Shown here: one piece after another, positions 38,938-48,807 of the stretch
Numbering within the stretch: position 1 is the stretch's first letter
Layout: the number at the start of each line of letters is the position of its first letter
Source of the DNA: Rheinheimera hassiensis
Lineage (GTDB): Bacteria; Pseudomonadota; Gammaproteobacteria; Enterobacterales; Alteromonadaceae
Assembly (NCBI RefSeq): GCF_022436675.1
Contig: NZ_JAKUJZ010000002.1
Coordinates: 565,417 to 629,416 of the forward strand
Length of the DNA stretch: 64,000 bases
Reading direction: 5' to 3'
Translations under genes and position numbers: made by a program
The notes under the pieces: generated by a model
The model's database searches: none
Told to the model about the DNA's origin: nothing
The model's input: only the letters and a program-made list of their open reading frames with translations

Positions 38938-39944
38938 AAACACTAAAAATTATTCTGCTGTTGGGCGTATTGCTGGGCCTCAGTTATTACTTTGGTGTAC
39001 GTTATGTACAGCAAATTCCGCTTAATTTACCTGACGGCATTCACACAGTATCTTCCGGCAGCTCAGCTGCCAGGCTCTGCCGGCAGTGGCAACAGCAGGC
39101 GCTGCTAAGTGATACCCAATGTTTGATGCTGCGGCTTTACCTGAAATTACATCCTGAAGAGGCCGGCGTGCAGCAGGGTGTTTACCGCGTATCTTCAGAG
39201 CAGACTTTATTACTTCAGGTGCTGGCGTTGTTTCGCAGTGGCAAAGAAGCCCAATTTGCCATAACGCTGATTGAAGGTGAAACCCTGCAACAAAGCCTGA
39301 ACCGGATAAATAAAGCCGAGTATTTACTGCAGGATGTTACAACAGCAGAGCAGGTAACGCAGGCGATGGTATGGCCACAAGAGTGGGGGGAGCAGCCGCA
39401 GAGCAGCGAAGCGCTACTGTACCCGGATACTTACTATTACACCGCAAACAGCAAGGCCAGTGCATTAGTTAAACGTGCGCAGCACGCTTTGCTGGCTGAG
39501 CTTGAGAACGCCTGGCAGCAGCGCCACCCGGACTTACCACTACAAAACCCATATCAGCTGCTGATACTGGCTTCTATTATTGAGAAAGAGAGCAGCTATC
39601 CACCGGAGAAAACCCTTGTCGCTTCGGTGTTTGTTAACAGGTTACGCAAAAATATGCGTTTGCAAACCGATCCTACCGTTATTTACGGGCTGGATGATTT
39701 TAATGGCAATATCACCCGGGCAGATTTAAATAATCCGCATTCATATAATACTTATCGTCATCACGGCCTGCCGCCGGGGCCAATCAGCCTGGTGAGCCGA
39801 GCTGCTATGTTGGCAGCAGCACAGCCGGCTGAAACAGAGCTGTATTACTTTGTCAGCAAAGGCGATGGCACACATCAGTTTTCATCAACCTTAGAGCAGC
39901 ATAATGCTGCCGTTCAAAAATATATTCTGGGATCGACGCCATGA
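38931..39944 (+). CDS. mltG: Endolytic murein transglycosylase MltG
   Basis: 337 aa, one N-terminal membrane anchor (about 5-24), LysM-like region, then the YceG/MltG catalytic domain with [20 protein letters not shown] (catalytic Glu) and [25 protein letters not shown]. Cleaves nascent glycan strands to set their length. Overlaps tmk by ATGA. Confidence 0.94.
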   Translation: MLKTLKIILLLGVLLGLSYYFGVRYVQQIPLNLPDGIHTVSSGSSAARLCRQWQQQALLSDTQCLMLRLYLKLHPEEAGVQQGVYRVSSEQTLLLQVLALFRSGKEAQFAITLIEGETLQQSLNRINKAEYLLQDVTTAEQVTQAMVWPQEWGEQPQSSEALLYPDTYYYTANSKASALVKRAQHALLAELENAWQQRHPDLPLQNPYQLLILASIIEKESSYPPEKTLVASVFVNRLRKNMRLQTDPTVIYGLDDFNGNITRADLNNPHSYNTYRHHGLPPGPISLVSRAAMLAAAQPAETELYYFVSKGDGTHQFSSTLEQHNAAVQKYILGSTP

Positions 39945-40570
39945 CGGCAACAGCTAAATTTATTGTGGTAGAAGGCCTGGAAGGTGCTGGTAAAAGTACT
40001 GCTATCAGCCATATTCAACATTATTTGCAGCAATTGGGCAAAGAAGTGATCTGCACCCGAGAGCCGGGCGGTACACCGTTGGCTGAAAGTTTACGCAGCC
40101 TGGTAAAACAGGTGCAAACTACAGAAACCGTGGCACCACAAACTGAGCTTCTGCTAATGTATGCCGCGCGGATGCAATTAGTGTGTAATGTTATACAGCC
40201 TGCCTTAGCTCAGGGTAAATGGGTATTAGCCGATCGGCATGATATGTCATCGCGCGCTTATCAGGGCGGTGGCCGTCAGTTAGATGAGCAATTTATTAAT
40301 CAGTTACGCCAGGCGGTGCTGGGCGATTTACGACCGGATTTAACCCTGTATCTGGATATTGATCCGGCCATCGGGCTGGAGCGTGCCCGCCAGCGCGGCG
40401 AGCTGGATCGTATAGAGCAGGAACAATTGGCGTTTTTCCAGCGCACCCGGCAGAAGTATCTGCAAATTGCTGCCAGTGAAGCTAATATTGTTGTCATTGA
40501 CGCCAGCCAGCCAGTAGCCAGCGTACAGCAGCAACTTACCACTGCGCTTAATAACGCTTTGGGGCAGTAA
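39941..40570 (+). CDS. tmk: Thymidylate kinase
   Basis: 209 aa. P-loop [21 protein letters not shown] (DR/RE motif region), [15 protein letters not shown] and a LID with [10 protein letters not shown]. Phosphorylates dTMP to dTDP. ATGA overlap with mltG; its stop abuts the holB start. Confidence 0.96.
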   Translation: MTATAKFIVVEGLEGAGKSTAISHIQHYLQQLGKEVICTREPGGTPLAESLRSLVKQVQTTETVAPQTELLLMYAARMQLVCNVIQPALAQGKWVLADRHDMSSRAYQGGGRQLDEQFINQLRQAVLGDLRPDLTLYLDIDPAIGLERARQRGELDRIEQEQLAFFQRTRQKYLQIAASEANIVVIDASQPVASVQQQLTTALNNALGQ

Positions 40571-41464
40571 ATGCAGCCCTGGCTTATACCTTATCAGCAA
40601 CAGTTAACAACCTTATTGCAGAATAATCAGCTGGCGCATGGCTTGTTAATATCAGGCCCGGCAGGTATAGGTAAAAGTGAGCTGGCAAATTGGCTGGCGG
40701 CATCATTGTTGTGTACCGAGCAGGCCAAACCCTGTGGTCAGTGTAAAAGTTGCTTACTGCGTCTGGCAGGCAGCCATTCAGATCTGCTGATTGTTGACAG
40801 TTCAGGCAGCAGTATTGGTGTAGACAGCGTACGCCAGCTCAGCCAGTTTATGTATGGCCGGGCGCAGCAGCAACTGAATAAAGTTGTACTGTTGGCCGAT
40901 GCAGAGAAATTAACTGAGGCTGCGGCTAATGCGCTGCTAAAAACACTGGAAGAGCCGCCGCAAAACAGCTTTTTGTTATTACAAAGCCGGGCCAGCAATA
41001 CCTTAGCGGCAACCTTGCTAAGCCGCTGCCAGCACTGGACATTAGCTGCCGAATTTAGCGCCGATACACAACAATGGCTTGCCCAGCACAGTAACAGAGC
41101 GGTGCCCGAATTTTTACTGACATATTGTGCCGGTGGGCCGTTAAAAGCGCTGAGTATGCTTGAATCCGGCGAAGCAGATCAGCTACAACTCACGTTGCAT
41201 AGCCTGAACCAGTTTCTGACAGATAAACTGACACTGCAGGACATAGTTAAACAGCTCGACAGTGTCAGCGAATTACGTCAGTTACTGGGCTGGTTTTTAA
41301 CCCGGCAGCTGCTACCGGCTATGGCAGGGCAGGAGCCACACCGGTTATTAGCCATTCATCAGCTGTACAGCCGTTGGTGTCGTGACGAAATGCAAATTTT
41401 AGGGCAGAATAAAGCACTTGCGCTAAGTGCATTTCTTGCTGAATTAAAACGGTTGCACGGCTAG
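40571..41464 (+). CDS. holB: DNA polymerase III delta' subunit
   Basis: 297 aa clamp-loader subunit, slightly shorter than E. coli delta' (334 aa). Walker-A-like GPAGIGKSELANW, Zn-binding cysteines in CTEQAKPCGQCKSC, and KTLEEPPQNSFLLLQS with the SRC-like LLSRCQHW. ATG follows the tmk stop directly. Confidence 0.92.
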   Translation: MQPWLIPYQQQLTTLLQNNQLAHGLLISGPAGIGKSELANWLAASLLCTEQAKPCGQCKSCLLRLAGSHSDLLIVDSSGSSIGVDSVRQLSQFMYGRAQQQLNKVVLLADAEKLTEAAANALLKTLEEPPQNSFLLLQSRASNTLAATLLSRCQHWTLAAEFSADTQQWLAQHSNRAVPEFLLTYCAGGPLKALSMLESGEADQLQLTLHSLNQFLTDKLTLQDIVKQLDSVSELRQLLGWFLTRQLLPAMAGQEPHRLLAIHQLYSRWCRDEMQILGQNKALALSAFLAELKRLHG

Positions 41465-41475
41465 CCGGAGGACAT

Positions 41476-41802
41476 ATGGAAGAGCTGTCGTTAGGATTCA
41501 CCGATGTCAAAGAGCTGTACCGCAGTTATATGCCATTTCTGAAAAACGGTGGGCTTTTTGTGCGTACTTCCCGCCAATACAAAATGGGCCAGTCACTGGC
41601 GTTAAATGTTACCTTGCCTGATGCGCTGGAAACCATTGTCGTGTCTGGTAAGGTTGCCTGGATAACGCCGCATGGCTCGCAAAGCTCCAGCCCGGCAGGT
41701 ATTGGTGTTGGTTTTATCGATGATAAAGCGCAACTGGGCACCCGGATTGAAAAACTATTAGGTGGCCTGCAAAACTCTGCCGAAGCCACTTATACTATTT
41801 AA
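41476..41802 (+). CDS. pilZ: Type IV pilus assembly protein PilZ
   Basis: 108 aa. YMPFLKNGGLFVRTSRQYKMG and AWITPHGSQSSSPAGIGVGF match the Pseudomonas PilZ founding member, which also lies directly downstream of holB and lacks the RxxxR c-di-GMP motif. Required there for type IV pilus biogenesis. RBS GGAGGAC at proper spacing. Confidence 0.92.
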   Translation: MEELSLGFTDVKELYRSYMPFLKNGGLFVRTSRQYKMGQSLALNVTLPDALETIVVSGKVAWITPHGSQSSSPAGIGVGFIDDKAQLGTRIEKLLGGLQNSAEATYTI

Positions 41803-41817
41803 CAGGTAATCAGCGTT

Positions 41818-42600
41818 GTGTTTGTAGATTCTCATTGTCATTTAGACCGGCTAGAGCTGGAAAAACTGGGCCTTAACTTAGATCAGGTGATTACTGCCGC
41901 TCAGGCTAAACAGGTGCAGCATATGTTATGTGTTTGCGTCAGTCTGGCTGAGTTTGAGCAAATGTCCGCGCTGGTAGCTGGATATCCAATGGTGTCGGTA
42001 TCCTGTGGTGAGCACCCTTTACACCAGCATGATCAGGTTGATGCCGCTCTATTACTGCAAAAATGCAGCCTGGAACACGTTGTTGCAGTAGGTGAAACCG
42101 GGTTGGATTATTTTTATTCACCAGACTCCAAACTAAGCCAGCAAGCGGCTTTTGTCAGCCATATACAGGTGGCGAACCAGGTAAATAAGCCGCTTATCAT
42201 CCACACGCGCGACGCGCGTGAAGATACTTTAGCCTTAATGCGCAGCCATAATGCCGAGCAAGCCGGTGGTGTATTGCATTGTTTCACTGAAAACTGGGAC
42301 ATGGCCAAAGCCGCGTTGGACATGGGCTTTTATATCTCGATTTCCGGCATCATGACCTTTCGTAATGCTGAGGAACTGCGCGATGTGGTAAAAAAGCTGC
42401 CAATGGACCGGTTACTAATAGAAACCGACTCGCCTTATCTGGCGCCAGTGCCGTTTCGCGGCAAAACCAATCAACCGGCTTATGTCACTGCCGTAGCCGA
42501 GGCTATTGCGCAGGTGAAGGACGTTAGCCTGGAGCAACTGGCACAGGCCACGACAGAGAATTTTTATAACCTGTTTAAATGGGTGAAAAAAGTCGCCTAA
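41818..42600 (+). CDS. TatD-family metal-dependent hydrolase (YcfH)
   Basis: 260 aa, GTG start. DSHCHLDR metal ligands, GETGLDYFYSPDS, PLIIHTRDA, LHCFTENWD and ETDSPYLAPVPFRGK signatures. Acts as a 3'-5' DNA/RNA exonuclease or amidohydrolase. Last gene of the fab-holB cluster, as in E. coli (ycfH after holB). Strong terminator follows. Confidence 0.93.
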   Translation: MFVDSHCHLDRLELEKLGLNLDQVITAAQAKQVQHMLCVCVSLAEFEQMSALVAGYPMVSVSCGEHPLHQHDQVDAALLLQKCSLEHVVAVGETGLDYFYSPDSKLSQQAAFVSHIQVANQVNKPLIIHTRDAREDTLALMRSHNAEQAGGVLHCFTENWDMAKAALDMGFYISISGIMTFRNAEELRDVVKKLPMDRLLIETDSPYLAPVPFRGKTNQPAYVTAVAEAIAQVKDVSLEQLAQATTENFYNLFKWVKKVA

Positions 42601-42620
42601 TATCAACAACCTGATAAAAG

Positions 42621-42653
42621 AAGCCCGGAACCAATCCGCATTGTTCCGGGCTT
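42621..42653 (+). terminator. Terminator after tatD
   Basis: AAGCCCGGAAC ... GTTCCGGGCTT, an 11-bp perfect stem with an 11-nt loop. A second small hairpin GGCTCAT-AGGGA-ATGAGCC follows at 42662-42680. Confidence 0.75.
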
Positions 42654-43033
42654 AGGGGAATGGCTCATAGGGAATGAGCCGTGCGCTATCGTTACAACTG
42701 CTAATGTTCACAAGGTAAGTTCCAGTTTAGTTAATACACAAATTTTTGCTTGTTAGTACATTTGAAACAAAGGTACTGATAGCTATCCTTTTTTAGACTT
42801 TTATGCCCAACTTATACGAAAGTTATCCCCAGCTTATGCAGTGAAACAGGCAAGATGACTGTGTTGCCCCTGATTTCGGGGCAATATTAGCCGCGACTAT
42901 TTTTAGTACATCATTGTATTAACCTTGATTACTTTATAAGTAAAAAGTCTAAAAAATTATTTTAGCTGTCTTTCCAAGCCTAGTGCCCGGTTATCTTATG
43001 CCCTGTAAACTGATAAAGACAAAATTCCGACCA

Positions 43034-43045
43034 ATTGTCGACAAT
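43034..43045. promoter_or_regulatory. GntR-type operator 1 of the prp operon
   Basis: ATTGTCGACAAT, a perfect 12-bp palindrome typical of FadR-subfamily GntR operators. It lies just upstream of the putative -35 (TTGACT at 43062-43067, 17-nt spacer, TAAAAC at 43085-43090). Confidence 0.6.
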
Positions 43046-43107
43046 GCGGTTGCCTTTAGGCTTGACTTAGCAGTTTAAAGCCGTTAAAACAGTCTTAATT
43101 TATTTTT

Positions 43108-43118
43108 ATGTCGACAAT
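43108..43118. promoter_or_regulatory. GntR-type operator 2 of the prp operon
   Basis: ATGTCGACAAT, one mismatch from operator 1. Centre-to-centre distance from operator 1 is 73 bp, close to seven helical turns, so the pair brackets the promoter on one face of the DNA. A third partial copy (ATTGTCGACA) lies inside the regulator gene at 43354-43363. Confidence 0.55.
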
Positions 43119-43126
43119 TAAGCTTT

Positions 43127-43804
43127 ATGCAGCATCCATCCTTACGTTCTCCTATTACTGCCGCCGATCGGGTTTTGCTGGAAATTCAGCGTGCTATTGT
43201 TGAAGGTGAAATCGCGCCAGGCAGCAAAATCAGTGAGCCCGAGCTGGCAAAACGCTTTGATTTAAGCCGCGCGCCTTTGCGTGAGGCCTTAGCACGGTTA
43301 GAGCGTTGCCACTTAATAGAGCGTATTCCTAACGCCGGTGCCAGGGTAGTGAAATTGTCGACACAAGGGTTGCTGTCTTTATACCAGCTACGTGAAACCT
43401 TAGAAGGTATGGCCTGCCGTTTAGCGGCAGAGCATATGGCCGACAACGAAATTGCTGAGTTGCGTGCTTTGCTTGATCAGCATCTGAACACCCAGCGGGT
43501 ACGCGAAGGCGAAAGCTATTATCAGGAAGCCGGTGATCTGGATTTTCATTACCGTGTCATCCTGGGCAGTAAAAATGACTATCTGATTAATATACTCTGC
43601 GACGAGCTGTATTACCTGGTACGCATGTACCGTGTGCAATTGGGCATGAACGGGCCACGGGTATCACGGGCATTTGACGAACATAAAGCTATTCTTAATG
43701 CCATTGCCAACCGTGATGGTGAACTGGCCGATTTATTGATGCGCCGCCATATAGCAGCATCAAGGCGCAATATTGAAAAACAACTGGAACAAACGGGGAC
43801 TTAA
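43127..43804 (+). CDS. GntR-family (FCD) regulator of the methylcitrate operon
   Basis: 225 aa. N-terminal winged helix with [20 protein letters not shown] and C-terminal FCD ligand domain ([43 protein letters not shown]). First gene of the prp operon, one base before prpB. In related marine gammaproteobacteria this position holds a GntR-type propionate regulator, unlike the sigma-54 PrpR of E. coli. Two flanking palindromes suggest autoregulation; the ligand is probably a methylcitrate-cycle intermediate (inference). Confidence 0.88.
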   Translation: MQHPSLRSPITAADRVLLEIQRAIVEGEIAPGSKISEPELAKRFDLSRAPLREALARLERCHLIERIPNAGARVVKLSTQGLLSLYQLRETLEGMACRLAAEHMADNEIAELRALLDQHLNTQRVREGESYYQEAGDLDFHYRVILGSKNDYLINILCDELYYLVRMYRVQLGMNGPRVSRAFDEHKAILNAIANRDGELADLLMRRHIAASRRNIEKQLEQTGT

Positions 43805-43805
43805 C

Positions 43806-44690
43806 ATGAGCACAGTTACTGCCGGACAAAAATTCCGCGCCGCGATAAGCGCTAACACACCGCTGCAAATCGTCGGCACCATTAATGCCTATACGGCAAT
43901 GATGGCAGAGCGCACCGGCCATCAGGCGTTGTATTTGTCTGGCGCCGGTGTGGCCAATGCCTCTTTTGGCTTGCCCGACTTGGGCATGACATCACTAAAC
44001 GATGTTTGTGAGGATATCCGCCGTATTACCGCCGCTACCAGCCTGCCGTTGTTAGTCGATGCCGACACCGGCTGGGGCGGGGCTTTTAATATCGCCCGTA
44101 CGGTAAAAGAGATGAGCCGCGCCGGTGCCGCCGGTTTTCATATTGAAGATCAGGTGGCGCAAAAGCGCTGTGGCCACCGGCCAAATAAAGAGATTGTATC
44201 TTTAGATGAAATGGTCGACCGCGTAAAAGCCAGTGTCGATGCCCGCACAGATGAAAGCTTTTTTATAATGGCACGCACCGATGCCTTGGCACAGCAAGGG
44301 CTGGACGCGGCCATTGAACGCGCGCAGGCCTGTGAAGCAGCCGGAGCCGATGCCATTTTTGCCGAAGCGGTGTATACGCTGGAGCAATATCAGGCTTTTA
44401 CTAAAGCGTTGAAAGTGCCGGTACTGGCCAATATTACTGAATTTGGCCAAACGCCGCTGTTTAATAAAGCCGAATTGGGCGCTGTAGGTGTGGCGATGGT
44501 GCTGTATCCGTTAAGTGCGTTTCGGGCGATGAATAAGGCAGCGCTTAATGTATACCAGTCTATTTTAGCCAATGGCGATCAGAAGGCGGTGGTAGACAGT
44601 ATGCAAACCCGCGCCGAGCTGTACGACTTTTTGAACTACCATAGCTTTGAGCAAAAACTGGATCAGCTGTTTAACAGCAAACAGAAATAA
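43806..44690 (+). CDS. prpB: 2-methylisocitrate lyase
   Basis: 294 aa from ATG 43806 ([10 protein letters not shown]); the frame also opens at 43773 inside the regulator, which is not used. Splits 2-methylisocitrate into pyruvate and succinate. [24 protein letters not shown] (catalytic Cys in KRCGH) and [11 protein letters not shown] match PrpB. Confidence 0.95.
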   Translation: MSTVTAGQKFRAAISANTPLQIVGTINAYTAMMAERTGHQALYLSGAGVANASFGLPDLGMTSLNDVCEDIRRITAATSLPLLVDADTGWGGAFNIARTVKEMSRAGAAGFHIEDQVAQKRCGHRPNKEIVSLDEMVDRVKASVDARTDESFFIMARTDALAQQGLDAAIERAQACEAAGADAIFAEAVYTLEQYQAFTKALKVPVLANITEFGQTPLFNKAELGAVGVAMVLYPLSAFRAMNKAALNVYQSILANGDQKAVVDSMQTRAELYDFLNYHSFEQKLDQLFNSKQK

Positions 44691-44725
44691 GCCAGATTAA
44701 ATTAAAAGAAAATGGGGACAAGACA

Positions 44726-45853
44726 ATGGCAAATGCAAAACAATTAACCGGTGCCGGCCTGCGTGGCCAGGTGGCAGGGAAAACGGCGTTATCAACGGTA
44801 GGCAAAACCGGTTCAGGCTTAACCTATCGTGGTTATGATGTAAAAGATTTAGCCGCCAGCTGCAGCTTTGAAGAAGTAGCGCACTTAATTTTAAAAGGCG
44901 AGTTGCCAACAGCTGCAGAGCTTAATGCCTACAAAGCCAGGCTTAAAAGCCTGCGGGCGCTGCCACCGGCATTAAAAGATGTGTTGGAGCGTATTCCGGC
45001 CAGCGCCCATCCGATGGATGTGATGCGTACCGGTTGCTCTATGCTGGGTAACCTGGAAACTGAAGAGAGCTTTGCTCAGCAACAAGACGCCAGCGACAGG
45101 ATGTTAGCGATTTTCCCTGGTCTGGTGAACTACTGGTACAACTACAGCCACCATGGTAAGCGCGTCGAGGTAGAAACCGACGCCGATTCAGTTGCAGAGC
45201 AATTTTTGTGGACCTTACACGGTAAAAAGCCAACGGCTTTGCATGTGGAAGTGATGCAGGCTTCACTGATTTTATACGCCGAGCATGAGTTTAATGCCTC
45301 TACCTTTACCGCCCGCGTTTGTGCTTCAACCCTTAGCGATATGCATTCCTGTGTTACCGGCGCTATAGGTTCTCTGCGCGGCCCGTTGCACGGCGGTGCC
45401 AATGAGGCGGCGATGGAGTTGATTGAAAAGATGGCTAACCCGGATGATGCTGAGCAAAAACTGCTGGGCATGCTGGAGCGCAAAGAAAAAATCATGGGCT
45501 TTGGCCATGCAGTGTATTCCGACTCAGACCCACGCAATGCGGTAATTAAAGCCTGGTCTGAAAAGTTAGCCAAGGCCAATGGCGATACCCGCCTGTACGA
45601 TGTATCTGAGCGTTGTGAAGCAGTAATGTGGCGTGAGAAAAAGCTGTTTTGTAATGCCGATTTCTTCCACGCTTCGGCCTACAACTATATGGGTATTCCT
45701 ACTAAGCTGTTTACACCGATTTTTGTTTGCAGCCGTTTAACCGGCTGGGCCGCGCACGTAATGGAACAGCGCGCCGATAATCGTATTATCCGGCCAAGTG
45801 CTGATTATGTTGGCGTAGAGCCGCGTAGCGTAAAGCCTCTTGCTGAGCGGTAA
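44726..45853 (+). CDS. prpC: 2-methylcitrate synthase
   Basis: 375 aa citrate-synthase fold. Condenses propionyl-CoA with oxaloacetate. LTYRGYDVKDLA, SLRGPLHGGANEAAME and GFGHAVYSDSDPRN carry the active-site His residues, and the Asp is in FCNADFFHAS. Length and context fit PrpC rather than GltA. Confidence 0.95.
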   Translation: MANAKQLTGAGLRGQVAGKTALSTVGKTGSGLTYRGYDVKDLAASCSFEEVAHLILKGELPTAAELNAYKARLKSLRALPPALKDVLERIPASAHPMDVMRTGCSMLGNLETEESFAQQQDASDRMLAIFPGLVNYWYNYSHHGKRVEVETDADSVAEQFLWTLHGKKPTALHVEVMQASLILYAEHEFNASTFTARVCASTLSDMHSCVTGAIGSLRGPLHGGANEAAMELIEKMANPDDAEQKLLGMLERKEKIMGFGHAVYSDSDPRNAVIKAWSEKLAKANGDTRLYDVSERCEAVMWREKKLFCNADFFHASAYNYMGIPTKLFTPIFVCSRLTGWAAHVMEQRADNRIIRPSADYVGVEPRSVKPLAER

Positions 45854-45886
45854 GACAAAAAGCTTATAAACTTCGGTGTATTGGAA

Positions 45887-45983
45887 CGGTTGCAACACCC
45901 ATTCTGCTCGCCATAGCAACTCGCCCTAATGCCTACGGCAGGGCTCAGACACTCTATGGCTGCGCAAATGGGGTTCCAACCTA
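45887..45983. repeat. Long-hairpin intergenic element, copy 1 (prpC-acnD)
   Basis: Outer arms CGGTTGCAACACCCATT and AATGGGGTTCCAACCTAC pair; inside, CCATAG pairs with CTATGG around a core of CAACTCGCCCTAATGCC, a TGCC-TAC-GGCA tip, and GGCTCAGACACT. The same architecture recurs twice between acnD and prpF. Confidence 0.75.
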
Positions 45984-46009
45984 CCATCGCAGCGACATAA
46001 GAACACTTT

Positions 46010-46032
46010 AAAGAGGGCATAGCCCTCTTTTT
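46010..46032 (+). terminator. Terminator-like hairpin immediately before acnD
   Basis: AAAGAGGGC-ATA-GCCCTCTTT then TT, ending 20 nt before the acnD ATG. Could reduce acnD/prpF expression or act as an attenuator. Confidence 0.65.
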
Positions 46033-46051
46033 GCCAGACAGAGTAAATACT

Positions 46052-48649
46052 ATGAACAGCCAATACCGTAAAAAACTGCCCGGCACCGCGCTGGATTACT
46101 TCGACACCCGGGCCGCTGTAGATGCGATAGAACCGGGCGCTTATGCCAAACTGCCTTATACCTCGCGCGTGCATGCCGAAAACTTAGTGCGCCGCTGCGA
46201 CCCGGCCATGCTTACTGATGCATTAAAGCAGCTGATCTACCGCAAACGTGATTTAGACTTTCCGTGGTTCCCGGCGCGCGTGGTGTGCCACGATATTTTA
46301 GGCCAAACCGCACTGGTAGACTTAGCCGGCCTGCGTGATGCCATCGCTGAAAAAGGCGGCGACCCGGCCAAAGTAAACCCGGTAGTGCCAACCCAGTTAA
46401 TCGTTGATCACTCTTTAGCCGTAGAGCACGGCGGCTTTGAAAAAGATGCCTTTGCCAAAAACCGTGCTATTGAAGACAGACGCAATGACGATCGTTTTCA
46501 CTTTATTAACTGGACGAAAAAAGCCTTTAAAAATGTGGATGTCATACCGCCTGGCAACGGCATTATGCACCAGATCAATTTAGAGCGGATGTCGCCGGTG
46601 GTACATGCCTTAGACGGCGTGGCCTTCCCTGATACCTTAGTGGGTACCGACAGCCATACGCCGCATGTCGATGCGCTGGGCGTTATCGCTATTGGCGTAG
46701 GTGGCCTGGAAGCGGAAAGCGTCATGTTAGGCCGTGCCAGCTGGATGCGCCTGCCGGATATTATCGGCGTAGAGCTAACCGGTAAAGCGCAACCCGGCAT
46801 TATGGCCACCGACATAGTACTGGCGCTGACCGAATTTTTACGCAAAGAAAAAGTGGTGTCGGCGTATCTGGAGTTTTATGGCGAAGGCGCCAGCAGCTTA
46901 AGCCTGGGCGATAGGGCTACTATCTCTAATATGACGCCGGAATACGGTGCCACAGCAGCGATGTTCTCTATTGATCAGCAAACGCTGGACTATTTAACCT
47001 TAACCGGCCGCGAGCCACAGCAGGTAAAACTGGTAGAAACCTACGCCAAAGAGGCCGGTTTGTGGAGCGACAGCTTAAAAACGGCCGAGTACGAGCGGGT
47101 GCTGAAGTTTGATTTATCAAGCGTTGGCCGCACTATGGCCGGGCCATCTAACCCGCATGCACGGTTGTCGACCAGTGACTTAACGGCCAAAGGCATTGCC
47201 GGTAAATACCTGTTGGAAGAGGGTAAAATGCCCGACGGCGCGGTGATTATCGCCGCTATTACCAGTTGCACCAATACGTCTAACCCGCGCAATGTTATTG
47301 CTGCAGGTTTATTAGCCCGCAACGCCAATAAGCTGGGATTAACGCGCAAGCCCTGGGTTAAAACCTCGCTGGCGCCCGGCTCCAAAGCCGTACAACTTTA
47401 CTTAGAAGAAGGCCATTTGCTTAGCGAGCTGGAGCAGCTGGGCTTTGGTATTGTCGGTTTTGCCTGCACTACCTGCAATGGCATGAGCGGCGCACTGGAT
47501 CCGGTTATTCAAAAGGAAGTAATAGAGCGCGACTTATATGCTACAGCAGTGTTATCCGGTAACCGTAACTTTGATGGCCGTATTCACCCGTACGCCAAAC
47601 AAGCGTTTTTGGCTTCTCCTGCACTGGTAGTCGCCTACGCCATTGCCGGCACCATCCGGTTTGATATCGAAAAAGATGTGCTGGGTTATCATGACGGCAA
47701 GGCCATTACGCTAAAAGATATCTGGCCGGACGATGCAGAAATTGATGCGGTAGTGGCCCAAAGCGTAAAACCGGAGCAGTTCCGTAAAGTGTACGAGCCG
47801 ATGTTTGCTGTAGAAGTAGATTACGGCGACAAAGTTACGCCACTGTATGACTGGCGGCCACAAAGCACTTATATTCGTTGCCCGCCCTACTGGAAACAAG
47901 AGGGGGAAGGGGCTATCGCCGGCGAGCGTAGTTTAACCGGTATGCGGCCACTGGCACTGTTGCCGGATAACATTACTACCGACCATTTATCGCCGTCAAA
48001 CGCTATTATGCTCGACAGCGCCGCCGGCGAATACCTGCATAAGATGGGCTTGCCGGAGGAAGATTTTAACTCGTACGCTACTCACCGTGGCGATCACTTA
48101 ACCGCACAGCGTGCTACCTTTGCTAACCCCAAGCTGATTAATGAAATGGCCGTGGTAGATGGCAAGGTAAAACAAGGCTCGCTGGCACGGCTGGAGCCGG
48201 AAGGCAAAGTGACTCGGATGTGGGAAGCGATAGAAACCTATATGCAGCGTAAGCAGCCGTTAATTATTATTGCCGGTGCCGATTATGGCCAGGGCTCGTC
48301 ACGTGACTGGGCCGCCAAAGGTGTACGGCTTGCCGGGGTAGAAGCGATAGCGGCCGAAGGCTTTGAACGTATTCACCGTACTAACCTGGTGGGTATGGGG
48401 GTATTACCGCTGGAGTTTATGCCGGGCACTAACCGAAAAACGCTGCAGCTGGACGGCACAGAAACCTACGATGTAACAGGTGAGCGTACGCCACGCAGCA
48501 CGCTAACGCTGGTTGTTCACCGCACTAACGGCGAAAAGCTAGAGGTGCCGGTAAGGTGCCGGTTGGATACAGCCGAAGAGTTGTCGATTTATGAAGCCGG
48601 CGGTGTATTGCAGCGCTTTGCGCAGGACTTTTTGCAAGGCGCGGTTTAA
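46052..48649 (+). CDS. acnD: Fe/S-dependent 2-methylcitrate dehydratase AcnD
   Basis: 865 aa, aconitase superfamily, from ATG 46052; a TTG at 46031 is rejected because it lies in a hairpin. 4Fe-4S ligands in SCTNTSNPRN and FACTTCNGMSG; swivel-domain motif QGSSRDWAAKGVRLAG. AcnD works with PrpF to convert 2-methylcitrate to 2-methylaconitate, replacing PrpD. No prpD is present in the window. Confidence 0.95.
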   Translation: MNSQYRKKLPGTALDYFDTRAAVDAIEPGAYAKLPYTSRVHAENLVRRCDPAMLTDALKQLIYRKRDLDFPWFPARVVCHDILGQTALVDLAGLRDAIAEKGGDPAKVNPVVPTQLIVDHSLAVEHGGFEKDAFAKNRAIEDRRNDDRFHFINWTKKAFKNVDVIPPGNGIMHQINLERMSPVVHALDGVAFPDTLVGTDSHTPHVDALGVIAIGVGGLEAESVMLGRASWMRLPDIIGVELTGKAQPGIMATDIVLALTEFLRKEKVVSAYLEFYGEGASSLSLGDRATISNMTPEYGATAAMFSIDQQTLDYLTLTGREPQQVKLVETYAKEAGLWSDSLKTAEYERVLKFDLSSVGRTMAGPSNPHARLSTSDLTAKGIAGKYLLEEGKMPDGAVIIAAITSCTNTSNPRNVIAAGLLARNANKLGLTRKPWVKTSLAPGSKAVQLYLEEGHLLSELEQLGFGIVGFACTTCNGMSGALDPVIQKEVIERDLYATAVLSGNRNFDGRIHPYAKQAFLASPALVVAYAIAGTIRFDIEKDVLGYHDGKAITLKDIWPDDAEIDAVVAQSVKPEQFRKVYEPMFAVEVDYGDKVTPLYDWRPQSTYIRCPPYWKQEGEGAIAGERSLTGMRPLALLPDNITTDHLSPSNAIMLDSAAGEYLHKMGLPEEDFNSYATHRGDHLTAQRATFANPKLINEMAVVDGKVKQGSLARLEPEGKVTRMWEAIETYMQRKQPLIIIAGADYGQGSSRDWAAKGVRLAGVEAIAAEGFERIHRTNLVGMGVLPLEFMPGTNRKTLQLDGTETYDVTGERTPRSTLTLVVHRTNGEKLEVPVRCRLDTAEELSIYEAGGVLQRFAQDFLQGAV

Positions 48650-48681
48650 CTGCAACGAATAGCCGGAAGTCTTTTAGGCTT

Positions 48682-48777
48682 CGGTTGCAACTCCCCGAAT
48701 AGCTCGCCACAGCAACTCTCTCGCTGCTGGCGCGCTCGCTCAGACACTCTGTGTCGACTTTTCGGGGATTCCAACCT
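48682..48777. repeat. Long-hairpin intergenic element, copy 2 (acnD-prpF)
   Basis: Same orientation as copy 1: arms CGGTTGCAACTCCCCGAA and TTCGGGGATTCCAACCT, inner stem CACAG/CTGTG, shared AGCAACTC and GCTCAGACACTCT blocks. 96 bp against 97 bp for copy 1; arm and stem bases differ but remain paired. Confidence 0.75.
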
Positions 48778-48807
48778 TCGCTTTCACGTTCAACTGATAT
48801 CGACAAG

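Larger units (their letters stand above)
42654..43126. promoter_or_regulatory. AT-rich gap upstream of the prp regulator
   Basis: No credible ORF. Contains one isolated hairpin TTGCCCC-TGATTTC-GGGGCAA (42864-42884) and the prp control region at its 3' end. The stretch 42690-42860 shows nothing recognisable beyond high AT content. Confidence 0.4.

Noticed and set aside
45887..45983. prp gap hairpins as attC sites or tRNA-like elements
   Set aside because: No GTTRRRY/RYYYAAC boxes and no tRNA arms; they are a different hairpin class.
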